Shown here: positions 1 through 5,065 of the stretch, one piece after another
Numbering within the stretch: position 1 is the first letter of the stretch
How the letters are laid out: every line of letters begins with the position of its first letter
Origin: an uncultured Pseudomonadota bacterium
GTDB lineage: Bacteria > Myxococcota_A > UBA9042 > CAIXZC01
Length of the DNA stretch: 5,065 bases
Assembly (NCBI GenBank): GCA_937884235.1
Contig: CALGBT010000603.1
Coordinates: 1-5,065, forward strand
Direction of reading: 5' to 3'
Notes under the pieces: generated by a model
The model's database searches: none
Told to the model about the DNA's origin: nothing
Seen by the model: only the letters and a program-made list of their open reading frames with translations
Position numbers and translations under genes: made by a program

Positions 1-416
1 GGGTTGCCCTTGAGTCTAATGGCGGCCCCTGCGATCAACTCGTCTTCATAGCGGAACTCGGCAAGGGGTTGATACTGCTTCAGGGGCCGTGCATCCCAAG
101 CCGCTGAATCCCAATTGTAGTACTCATCCAGCAGGGCATCCCAGGCTGCAGGTGAAATGGTGATTTCAAAGGTGGGAAGATGGTCGACGGAGTAAATCTC
201 GTCGCAGGCATGGGGCAGGGTGGGGTCGACAGGATCGATGACGGCATCGTTGCCATCCGTTGGGGAGGGAAGGTCTTGCTCCTCGCTGACGTCCTGCCGC
301 AAGTCTGGTGCGCAGTTAAGACAACTCGCCTCCTGCTGCGGGCACCCGGCAAAGAGGAGGGGGGCCAGCCCAAAAGCCACGGTCAATCCCCAGCATCGCC
401 AATGCCCACCAATCAT
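1..416 (-). CDS. CotH-like surface lipoprotein, N-terminal part (runs off left edge)
   Basis: An open frame of 138 full codons starts at the ATG at 416-414 and is still open at base 1, so the gene is partial at its 3' end. Residues 1-24 form a lipoprotein signal peptide: a short n-region with Arg, a hydrophobic core (LTVAFGLAPLLF), then a lipobox-like FAG before Cys25. Further Cys residues at 32, 35 and 71 flank an acidic, Pro-rich spacer (about 38-70). From residue 80 the sequence matches the opening of CotH-family domains: LPTFEITISPAAWDALL, then FRYEDE and AAIRLKGN, like the beta-strand and RLKGN signature ahead of the CotH kinase-like core. CotH of Bacillus is a spore-coat protein kinase; in Gram-negatives these lipoproteins are mostly uncharacterised. 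Kinase catalytic residues would lie outside the window, so activity cannot be judged. A GGAG lies about 10 bases upstream of the start. Membrane-anchored location is inferred. Confidence 0.8.
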   Translation of the reverse strand, partial: MIGGHWRCWGLTVAFGLAPLLFAGCPQQEASCLNCAPDLRQDVSEEQDLPSPTDGNDAVIDPVDPTLPHACDEIYSVDHLPTFEITISPAAWDALLDEYYNWDSAAWDARPLKQYQPLAEFRYEDELIAGAAIRLKGN

Positions 417-657
417 CTTGTCGCCGCTCCGAATCGTGCAAAGTGTCGGCCTTGCCTCGCCCGCAGCCTACCTTGGGACGCCTTGCCGATGCAACCGGTA
501 ACGCTGCCACCCTTGAATGAGCGGCGGCCACCAGGCTAACTGAAAGTAGCACTGGCCCAAAGGCTGGGGAGCCGCTAGAATGACGGCGAAGCGTTGGTTA
601 GCAAGCCAGAGCGGCGCAAGAACGTTTGCCATAGCGGGTGAGGAAGTGGTCACTGGT
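417..657. promoter_or_regulatory. Divergent intergenic region between lipoprotein and membrane-protein genes
   Basis: This 241-base stretch has no convincing gene. It must hold the promoters of both flanking genes, which point away from each other. A weak candidate for the lipoprotein is TTGCAT (494-489) and TAGGCT (470-465) on the minus strand, 18 bases apart. For the plus-strand gene the best -10-like hexamer is TAGAAT at 576-581, without a good -35. If real, it would put transcription start near 588 and favour translation from 658 over 580. The octamer GCCTTGCC occurs twice in the same orientation, at 449-456 and 480-487, 31 bases apart (about three helical turns), which could be a regulator site. 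All of these are inspection-level guesses. Confidence 0.3.
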
Positions 658-1404
658 ATGAGAGCGAGAAGGATATTTGCGCTATTACTATTCCTGACGC
701 TGGCATTGTATGCACCCGTTGCGCTGGCCTCTCTTTTGGACACCGCAGCAGATCAGATCCGCTCCTCGGGTGACCGCGCGCTCTCCCTGATCACTCGCTA
801 CAACTGGCTCACGGGCATCGTCGGCGCGTTGCTCATCATTTACGGCTACCGGCTCTATTTCCTGGTGGTGGCCCTGGCTGGTATCGTCGTGGGCGGCACT
901 TTCGGGCACGAACTCGTGGCGGGGCCGCAATGGGCCACGCTGGTGGCGGCATTGGTGGGAGCCTTGGTCGGTGGCGCATTATCGGTGATGCTGCATGGCG
1001 TGGCGATCTTCGCCCTGGCTGCGGTACCCGGCTACCTGCTCGGGATAAAGTTCGGCGGGGCAGTGCTCTGGGGAGTACTGGGGGGGGTTCTGTCCGGCGC
1101 CCTGGGCATTGTTTTGATGGGAATCGGTGTGGCGGCGGCAACTTCCTTTGCGGGCGGCCTGATGTTGTCCATGGTGATCTTCGGTCATCAGAAGATATGG
1201 TTTGCCGTCACATGCATCTTCATCGGCTTGATTCTGCAGGGTCTGACGGTGGGCATTGATGGTCGCGAAGAGAAGGCGAGTGGGCGCAACCTGATGCGGC
1301 GCGTGAAAGGTCTCTTCCGGACCCGGAGTTGGTCACCATTTAGACGCAAGAAGCGTTCGGCACGGCTGGCCGACGTGCCGGCTGAGGCCTATCGGGCGGA
1401 CTAG
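658..1404 (+). CDS. Polytopic membrane protein with signal peptide, DUF4203/TMEM198-like
   Basis: The 248-residue product begins with a textbook signal peptide: MRARR n-region, a Leu-rich core, and an Ala-Leu-Ala site after residue 24. A short soluble segment follows (about 25-48), then six or seven Gly/Ala/Val-rich membrane helices at about 51-64, 67-80, 92-109, 112-131, 134-156, 158-175 and 180-197. The tail (about 201-248) is strongly basic and probably cytoplasmic. Closely packed small-residue helices with GxxxG-like spacing and the GYRLYFLVVALAG motif resemble DUF4203/TMEM198-type proteins, whose molecular function is unknown in bacteria; this is a resemblance by eye. I chose ATG 658 because it gives a normal signal peptide. 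The in-frame ATG 580 has a better-spaced GGGGAG (566-571), but would add 26 polar residues in front, so the start is uncertain. A G8 run lies at 1080-1087. The stop is one base from the stop of the convergent neighbour. Confidence 0.8.
   Translation: MRARRIFALLLFLTLALYAPVALASLLDTAADQIRSSGDRALSLITRYNWLTGIVGALLIIYGYRLYFLVVALAGIVVGGTFGHELVAGPQWATLVAALVGALVGGALSVMLHGVAIFALAAVPGYLLGIKFGGAVLWGVLGGVLSGALGIVLMGIGVAAATSFAGGLMLSMVIFGHQKIWFAVTCIFIGLILQGLTVGIDGREEKASGRNLMRRVKGLFRTRSWSPFRRKKRSARLADVPAEAYRAD
1080..1087 (+). repeat. G8 homopolymer inside the membrane-protein gene
   Basis: Eight consecutive G residues fall in the codons for Leu-Gly-Gly-Val (residues 141-144). Losing one G would switch the frame and reach a TGA at 1115-1117, truncating the protein in its middle. 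Such runs are prone to replication slippage and to sequencing or assembly error. No evidence here shows that it varies. Confidence 0.85.
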
Positions 1405-1405
1405 C

Positions 1406-3082
1406 CTATTTCTCGAAACGAATCTCATCGAGATAGAACGTGGCCCCCTTGGGATCGATTACCGAGGTGGTGGACCACATGAAGCCACCGACTACCCGCG
1501 AGAGGTCCCGGTTACCCAATGGCAGCGAGAACTTCTGCCACTTGTCGGTGAGCATGATGGGGCCGATGCTCAAAGCCGCGGTATCGCCAAAGTCCCCTTT
1601 GATGCCGCCAAAACCCAGTTCCTCGATGCGCTCCCCGCCCTGCTCCCCGCGCATCCAGAAGGTCAGCTTGCCAGCACCGCTGAGGTCTTCTCCGCCGGGA
1701 CGTTTCCCCCATCCTCCGGGCCGACTCTGCCAGAACATGCCGGACCAACGGGTTGAATCAATTTTCTGTGGGGCATAGGTTACTTTGACACAGGTCTCCC
1801 CCGCCCTGGGCGAAATGTCGCTGTGCAGGTCGAAGGTGACGTCTTCGGGTTCACCCATAATGTCGGGGGGGCCGTACCGGTGGATGAGATCAGCTCCATC
1901 TCGATATACATAGACCGGGAAATGGACGGCTCTGGTCACCTCTTTGAGGCCCTCTACCTGGGCAAAGAAGATATCGTCAAGATAGACGGTGATGCCGGCA
2001 GCGTTATGGCCCGCCAGGAGGACAACGGACAACCCGCCGCTGACATAGGAACGGTCCATGGCGCCAAGATCGATAACGTAGCGCTGCCAGCTGTCGGTCA
2101 GTCGCAGCGGTCCCATGGAAGCAACCCCGGAATCGGGATTGGGGACGTCACCGTCCGCCCCGATTCCGCCGACTTTCACTTCACTGATGACCTCGCCACC
2201 AGCCTCGCCACGCGCCCAGAAGATAAGTGCATTGTAGGGGGAGAGGTCGAGTCCTGCACGCTTCTCTCCCCAATTGGCAACGGGTTGCTGCCAGGAGAGA
2301 CCGGCCCACCTTTCGCCGGCCCCCGCCTTGGGTTGATAGTTGATGCGGATAGAGGAACCACCCTGGTGGGGTTGTTCCAGCCATTCATCGTCAAAGGTGA
2401 GGTCTTCTTCCTGGCCCCCGAAAGGCGCGGGCCGGTAGTGGTTTGAAGGAGAGGTCTTGTCGCTGTACAGGCGCAGGCGTTCACCGATGGTCGCTTCGGG
2501 CCCGATGAGGTCAAAGTCGGGTAGCTCTTCAGTTGGCGGCGCATCAACGCCAGGTTCACCAGATTCAACGACCGTAGGAGAGACATTTGCCGAGGCCGGG
2601 CGTGGGCGTTTCTCCGACTCGTCGCCCGGCTCGGTGGCGCCTCCGGACGAGTGTGTGCCCCCGGCTTCCGGTGAGCTACTCCCGCCTTCTCCGGTGGGGC
2701 TCTCAGCAGAGGAAGAGAGCATGGCATTGAGCAGGACCAGGCTGGCCGCAAGGATGAGGAGAATCACCAGCCCGCCCACAACGCGCTGCAGCCCGTGGCG
2801 CTCCATGAGCCGAGTCCAGAGGTCCCACCTATCCCCCAGGGTCAAGACTTTGGGCGTCTCCTGAGTCGTGGATTCCAGGTAGTGGCGAAAACGCTGCACA
2901 TCCACTATCCGGCAAGACTTCTGTGTCACCACATCGACGATAATGCCGTCGGCCGAGATGACCCCTCGGGCAAGCAACTCCACAATTTGCGGTGCATCAA
3001 AGGGCCCTACTCTGGTGCCGTCCTTCTGGACGTACTCCCAGGAGTTTGTTGCACCAACTGTCTGCATCGGCTCTCGTCCCAT
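1406..3082 (-). CDS. GYF_2-like domain, TM helix and two carbohydrate-binding-like modules
   Basis: The product has 558 residues. Residues about 14-70 look like a bacterial GYF_2 domain (SWEYVQKDGTRVGPF, then ELLARGVISADGIIVD), normally a cytoplasmic protein-interaction fold. A membrane helix follows at about 101-120, preceded by basic residues, so the N-terminus should be cytoplasmic and the rest periplasmic. Residues about 122-195 are a Ser/Gly/Pro/Glu-rich disordered linker. Two homologous modules follow, at about 217-375 and 385-558. Both share W-[AS]-G-[LM]-x-W-Q, a WG-K-R--G stretch, FW-x-RGE-x-GGE, GGI, GP-[LI]-x-LTD-x-WQ and a final YLD[DE]I, as in jelly-roll, galactose-binding-like carbohydrate-binding domains. 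No catalytic motif is visible, so glycan binding is inferred. The start at 3082 is fixed by AGGAGG six bases upstream; Met6 is a weaker alternative. It lies 112 bases downstream of wecB on the same strand and may share its transcript. No close characterised relative is known to me. Confidence 0.88.
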   Translation of the reverse strand: MGREPMQTVGATNSWEYVQKDGTRVGPFDAPQIVELLARGVISADGIIVDVVTQKSCRIVDVQRFRHYLESTTQETPKVLTLGDRWDLWTRLMERHGLQRVVGGLVILLILAASLVLLNAMLSSSAESPTGEGGSSSPEAGGTHSSGGATEPGDESEKRPRPASANVSPTVVESGEPGVDAPPTEELPDFDLIGPEATIGERLRLYSDKTSPSNHYRPAPFGGQEEDLTFDDEWLEQPHQGGSSIRINYQPKAGAGERWAGLSWQQPVANWGEKRAGLDLSPYNALIFWARGEAGGEVISEVKVGGIGADGDVPNPDSGVASMGPLRLTDSWQRYVIDLGAMDRSYVSGGLSVVLLAGHNAAGITVYLDDIFFAQVEGLKEVTRAVHFPVYVYRDGADLIHRYGPPDIMGEPEDVTFDLHSDISPRAGETCVKVTYAPQKIDSTRWSGMFWQSRPGGWGKRPGGEDLSGAGKLTFWMRGEQGGERIEELGFGGIKGDFGDTAALSIGPIMLTDKWQKFSLPLGNRDLSRVVGGFMWSTTSVIDPKGATFYLDEIRFEK

Positions 3083-3088
3083 TACTTC

Positions 3089-3094
3089 CCTCCT
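3089..3094 (-). promoter_or_regulatory. Strong ribosome binding site of the GYF/two-module gene
   Basis: On the minus strand this reads AGGAGG, a perfect Shine-Dalgarno core, six bases before the ATG at 3082-3080. It decides for Met1 over the in-frame Met6 at 3067. Confidence 0.8.
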
Positions 3095-3194
3095 TCACGT
3101 CACTCTATCCGTGCCAAGGTGGTGTGCGTGAGGGACGCGCGGTCAGGCGCGAACTTACCTATTGTAGGAATACAGCGACACCACTACGCCATAT

Positions 3195-4292
3195 TCAATC
3201 AGCCAAGTCAAGCTCCTGCACCAACAGGTCAACGATGCGTTCTCCGGCATCTCCCTGGCCAAAAGGATTGGGCCAGTCATGTTCCTGAACGGTGAGTGCG
3301 GTGCGAATTGCGGCGACGGCTTCGGGGCCCGTCGGGGCCAGGACATTGGCCCCGACCTCGACGGTTTCCTGCCGCTCGGTAGAGGTCCTCAGGGTGACAC
3401 AGGGAACACCGAGGATGCAGGCCTCCTCCTGGACGCCGCCGCTGTCGGTGAGGACGACCCGGGCGTGCTTGAGGGCGACGAGGAACTCCAGATAGCCCAT
3501 GGGTTCCAGGATGCGCACCCCGCTCAGACTGCGGGCGCGGTGGAGCAGGCCGAATCGTTCAAGCCGATGAATGACGCGGGGATGGGCCGGCAACACGACG
3601 TCGAGGCCGCTGACCTCATGTGCCTGTTCCAGGGCGGTGAGCAGCTCATTGAGGCGGGCGGGACTATCCGTATTGGAGTCCCGATGGAGAGTCGCCAGCA
3701 CGTACTCGCGGCCGTCGGCCCAGGGACCATTCTTGCCCGCGTCCGAGGCCACCTCCAGGTGCTGGCAAAGGGCATCGACGACGGTATTGCCCACAACGTA
3801 GACCCCCTCGGTGATGCCTTCAGCGTGCAGATGGCCGGCCGCCCGCGGAGTGGGAGCGAAGCGGAAGGTGGAGATGTGGTCTGTCATAACCCGATTGACC
3901 TCTTCGGGCATCTTCATATCGAAAGACCGCAGTCCGGCCTCCACGTGTGCCACGGGGATATGCAGCTTGGCTGCGGCCAGCGCCCCGGCGAAGGTGCTAT
4001 TGGTATCCCCCTGGACAACGACGACATCGGGCCTGTGGGCCATGAGAATCTCCTCAATGGCGGCGAGCATGAGTCCCACCTGGCGCCCATGGGGATGGGT
4101 ACCGATGCCCAGATCGAAGTCTGGCGCCTGCAAGTTGAGTTCCTCGAAGAAGATGGCATCCAACTCCCGGTCGTAGTGCTGATTGGTGTGGATGAGTATC
4201 GATGTGGCCGATTCTCGCGTTGAGATGCTGCGAATAATGGGACTCAGCTTGATAATCTCGGGTCGGGTCCCGAGGACAGTGACAACGCGCAT
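3195..4292 (-). CDS. wecB: UDP-N-acetylglucosamine 2-epimerase (non-hydrolysing)
   Basis: The enzyme interconverts UDP-GlcNAc and UDP-ManNAc in the cytoplasm, supplying ManNAc-type sugars for surface polysaccharides. The 365-residue length is typical of WecB/MnaA. Visible family motifs, in order: GTRPEIIK (8-15, with Arg10 and Lys15), TNQHYDRELDAIFFEEL (36-52), VQGDTNSTFAGALAA (93-107, with Asp96), HVEAGLRS (116-123, with Glu118), MPEEVNR (128-134, with Glu131), GNTVVDAL (168-175), TLHRDSN (201-207, with His203), PAHPR (235-239), DSGGVQEEA (283-291) and LRTSTERQETVEVGAN (301-316). These match the GT-B-fold epimerase family and its substrate-binding and catalytic residues. TLHR in place of the E. 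coli-type THHR is a known natural variant; Gln308 stands where Pro is usual (TERPET). The start follows AGGAGG by eight bases; the frame stays open upstream to 4541 without family similarity. No dehydrogenase partner (WecC) is in the window, so the pathway is open. Confidence 0.96.
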   Translation of the reverse strand: MRVVTVLGTRPEIIKLSPIIRSISTRESATSILIHTNQHYDRELDAIFFEELNLQAPDFDLGIGTHPHGRQVGLMLAAIEEILMAHRPDVVVVQGDTNSTFAGALAAAKLHIPVAHVEAGLRSFDMKMPEEVNRVMTDHISTFRFAPTPRAAGHLHAEGITEGVYVVGNTVVDALCQHLEVASDAGKNGPWADGREYVLATLHRDSNTDSPARLNELLTALEQAHEVSGLDVVLPAHPRVIHRLERFGLLHRARSLSGVRILEPMGYLEFLVALKHARVVLTDSGGVQEEACILGVPCVTLRTSTERQETVEVGANVLAPTGPEAVAAIRTALTVQEHDWPNPFGQGDAGERIVDLLVQELDLAD

Positions 4293-4300
4293 GGAACAGC

Positions 4301-4306
4301 CCTCCT
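4301..4306 (-). promoter_or_regulatory. Ribosome binding site of wecB
   Basis: The minus strand reads AGGAGG here, eight bases before the ATG at 4292-4290. It sets the wecB start exactly at the conserved MRVVTVLGTRPE beginning of the family and rules out the longer open frame that reaches back to 4541. Confidence 0.85.
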
Positions 4307-4316
4307 GTGAGCCGTC

Positions 4317-4325
4317 AGCGTAGCA
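4317..4325 (-). promoter_or_regulatory. Putative extended -10 promoter element for wecB
   Basis: The minus strand reads TGCTACGCT, fitting an extended -10 (TGn followed by TACGCT). No good -35 lies 16-18 bases upstream (TTTCTG is the nearest), which extended -10 promoters tolerate. Transcription would begin near 4310, leaving a leader of roughly 18 bases that just contains the AGGAGG. The same nonamer occurs in the opposite orientation at 4413-4421, which raises the chance that both are real. Confidence 0.4.
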
Positions 4326-4392
4326 GATCGGGGGCGCACCAGAAAGACCTTTTGCCCTCACGACAGCACCGCTTTGTCGCCGGGATAATCCG

Positions 4393-4421
4393 TTGCAATC
4401 GGCCCAATTCATTGCTACGCT
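4393..4421 (+). promoter_or_regulatory. Putative promoter for the right-edge membrane-protein gene
   Basis: TTGCAA (4393-4398) and TACGCT (4416-4421) are spaced by exactly 17 bases, and the -10 hexamer is preceded by TGC, giving TGCTACGCT. This fits a housekeeping sigma promoter with an extended -10. Transcription would begin near 4428, about 15 bases before the ATG at 4443. It mirrors the wecB element at 4317-4325. Confidence 0.4.
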
Positions 4422-4442
4422 TGCGGGGCTTGCAGGGAGAGA

Positions 4443-5065
4443 ATGAAAGAGAGATTTCAGGCCAGGCCCCCATCCGGGCCGAAGCACCATATCTTTTACA
4501 GTCGGGCTTATCGGACCCTGCCCCGCTTGTCTCTGCCGCACACCGTGGGGCTTTTTCTCCTGGTGCTCATCGTCGACATCGCCCTGTTCATATACCGCGT
4601 TGAAGTGGCGTACCTCGTCACGGATACGGCAGCGCTGATTGCGGCGCAGGCCGGCGTGGAGACTGCGTTGGTCAAGCTCGACTACTTCTGGGCCGAGATG
4701 TACACGGTGAAGGCCATGGGGTCCTTCCCGTCACCCCTCTTCTCTCTAGTCAGCCTGATAGTTTCGGTGGTGGCCATGCTACTGGTCCCGCGCATCCGGC
4801 TGCTGCCGCAGCCCGTGACTTTCTGGATCTTCTACGCCGCCTTCATCCACGCCGTCTCATCGGCCTTTTTCGTCTTCTTTGCCGAGCACTTCCCTTACAC
4901 GGTGGTTGATTTCACGACGCTGTACATGGAACTGGAATTTGTGATGTGGTTGCTTATTCCGTTCATTGTATTGCTCACCGCGGGAGCCTATCCGTCCGGG
5001 TTGCTGACTAAGGGTTCGTCGCAAAAAAAACTGATCGTCTATCGTTTGTGCTCATTGCTGGGATG
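4443..5065 (+). CDS. Polytopic membrane protein of unknown family (runs off right edge)
   Basis: The frame opens at ATG 4443 and is still open at base 5065, giving 207 codons of a longer protein. A basic, soluble N-terminus (1-30, rich in Arg, Lys and His) precedes hydrophobic segments at about 34-52, 98-115, 124-147 and 162-182, with a fifth beginning near 198. The loop between the first two helices (about 53-95) is long and contains an Ala-rich stretch that could be amphipathic, then the aromatic segment LDYFWAEMY. I do not recognise the family; no transporter, glycosyltransferase, flippase, polymerase or exosortase signature is visible in this part. GGAG lies only three bases from the ATG, an unusually short spacing, and an in-frame TAA at 4386-4388 with no start codon in between leaves no upstream alternative. 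The gene is divergent from wecB across 150 bases, so joint regulation and an envelope role are plausible but inferred. Confidence 0.75.
   Translation, partial: MKERFQARPPSGPKHHIFYSRAYRTLPRLSLPHTVGLFLLVLIVDIALFIYRVEVAYLVTDTAALIAAQAGVETALVKLDYFWAEMYTVKAMGSFPSPLFSLVSLIVSVVAMLLVPRIRLLPQPVTFWIFYAAFIHAVSSAFFVFFAEHFPYTVVDFTTLYMELEFVMWLLIPFIVLLTAGAYPSGLLTKGSSQKKLIVYRLCSLLG
5023..5030 (+). repeat. A8 homopolymer inside the right-edge membrane-protein gene
   Basis: Eight consecutive A residues are read as (C)AA AAA AAA for Gln-Lys-Lys (residues 194-196), in a GC-rich setting. Losing one A creates an immediate TGA (AAC TGA), ending the protein right after its fourth helix. Gaining one leaves the frame open to the window edge. 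The run is a classic substrate for polymerase slippage. Confidence 0.85.

Noticed and set aside
80..373. A 97-codon minus-strand frame at the left edge
   Set aside because: Its Pro/Ser-rich translation is a shifted frame of the lipoprotein gene, which has the signal peptide, lipobox and CotH-like motif.
1823..2446. A 207-codon open frame on the plus strand opposite the GYF/two-module gene
   Set aside because: It is antisense to a protein with a clear duplicated domain structure, and its translation shows no motifs or signal.
2176..2751. A 191-codon minus-strand frame overlapping the GYF/two-module gene
   Set aside because: Same-strand frame shadow with Ser/Arg/Pro-rich translation and no domain, whereas the main frame is conserved-looking and continuous.
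3102..3117. Perfect sigma-54 -24 half (TTGGCACG, minus strand) upstream of the GYF gene
   Set aside because: The -12 half at the required spacing reads GAGT instead of TTGC and lacks the essential GC, so it is not a sigma-54 promoter by consensus.
3119..3184. Inverted repeat GTGGTGT/ACACCAC with an inner CGCGC/GCGCG hairpin between wecB and the GYF gene
   Set aside because: The outer arms are seven bases with a 52-base loop and the inner stem (3136-3151) has five pairs with no T tract, so a terminator cannot be supported.
3279..4223. A 314-codon open frame on the plus strand opposite wecB
   Set aside because: It lies entirely antisense to a gene with unambiguous WecB motifs, has no family resemblance, and is the usual by-product of GC-rich codon bias.
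4293..4541. N-terminal extension of wecB to an upstream ATG
   Set aside because: The extra residues have no family similarity, would cover the divergent promoter region and the next gene's start, and the AGGAGG marks the start at 4292.
1..5065. Search for tRNA, rRNA, CRISPR arrays, insertion-sequence ends or transposase fragments
   Set aside because: No cloverleaf, regular repeat-spacer pattern, terminal inverted repeat pair or transposase motif was visible by eye on either strand.

Overview
The window looks like chromosomal DNA from a GC-rich, diderm bacterium. It carries a lipobox lipoprotein with a low-complexity, acidic and Pro-rich spacer, a GYF_2-like single-pass membrane protein with periplasmic carbohydrate-binding-like modules, and a WecB-type UDP-GlcNAc 2-epimerase. 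That mix of families is most familiar to me from Myxococcota, Bradymonadota and related former Deltaproteobacteria. The taxonomic guess is inference, since no rRNA or other marker is present. Nothing suggests a phage, plasmid, insertion sequence, CRISPR array or tRNA.

Layout from left to right. Bases 1-416 (minus) hold the N-terminal part of a secreted lipoprotein that ends in the start of a CotH-like domain and runs off the left edge. Bases 417-657 are a divergent intergenic region. Bases 658-1404 (plus) encode a signal-peptide-bearing polytopic membrane protein resembling DUF4203/TMEM198-type proteins. It meets, tail to tail with only one base between stop codons, a minus-strand gene (1406-3082) for a 558-residue protein: GYF_2-like domain, one membrane helix, disordered linker, then two copies of a jelly-roll/galactose-binding-like module. 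Upstream of it on the same strand, after a 112-base gap, is wecB (3195-4292), with all recognisable WecB/MnaA motifs. Bases 4293-4442 form a short divergent control region with the same nine-base extended -10-like element facing both ways. From 4443 to the right edge (plus) runs the N-terminal 207 residues of an unrecognised polytopic membrane protein.

Most of the window concerns the cell envelope. WecB would supply UDP-ManNAc (or interconvert it with UDP-GlcNAc) for a surface polysaccharide. The two-module protein could bind glycans in the periplasm, and the lipoprotein would sit on a membrane surface. The two minus-strand genes wecB and GYF could be co-transcribed, but the gap leaves room for a separate promoter. 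I see no clearly new system. The best leads are the symmetric divergent promoter pair, the GYF-TM-tandem-module architecture, the unidentified membrane protein at the right edge, and the slippage-prone A8 and G8 runs inside two membrane-protein genes.
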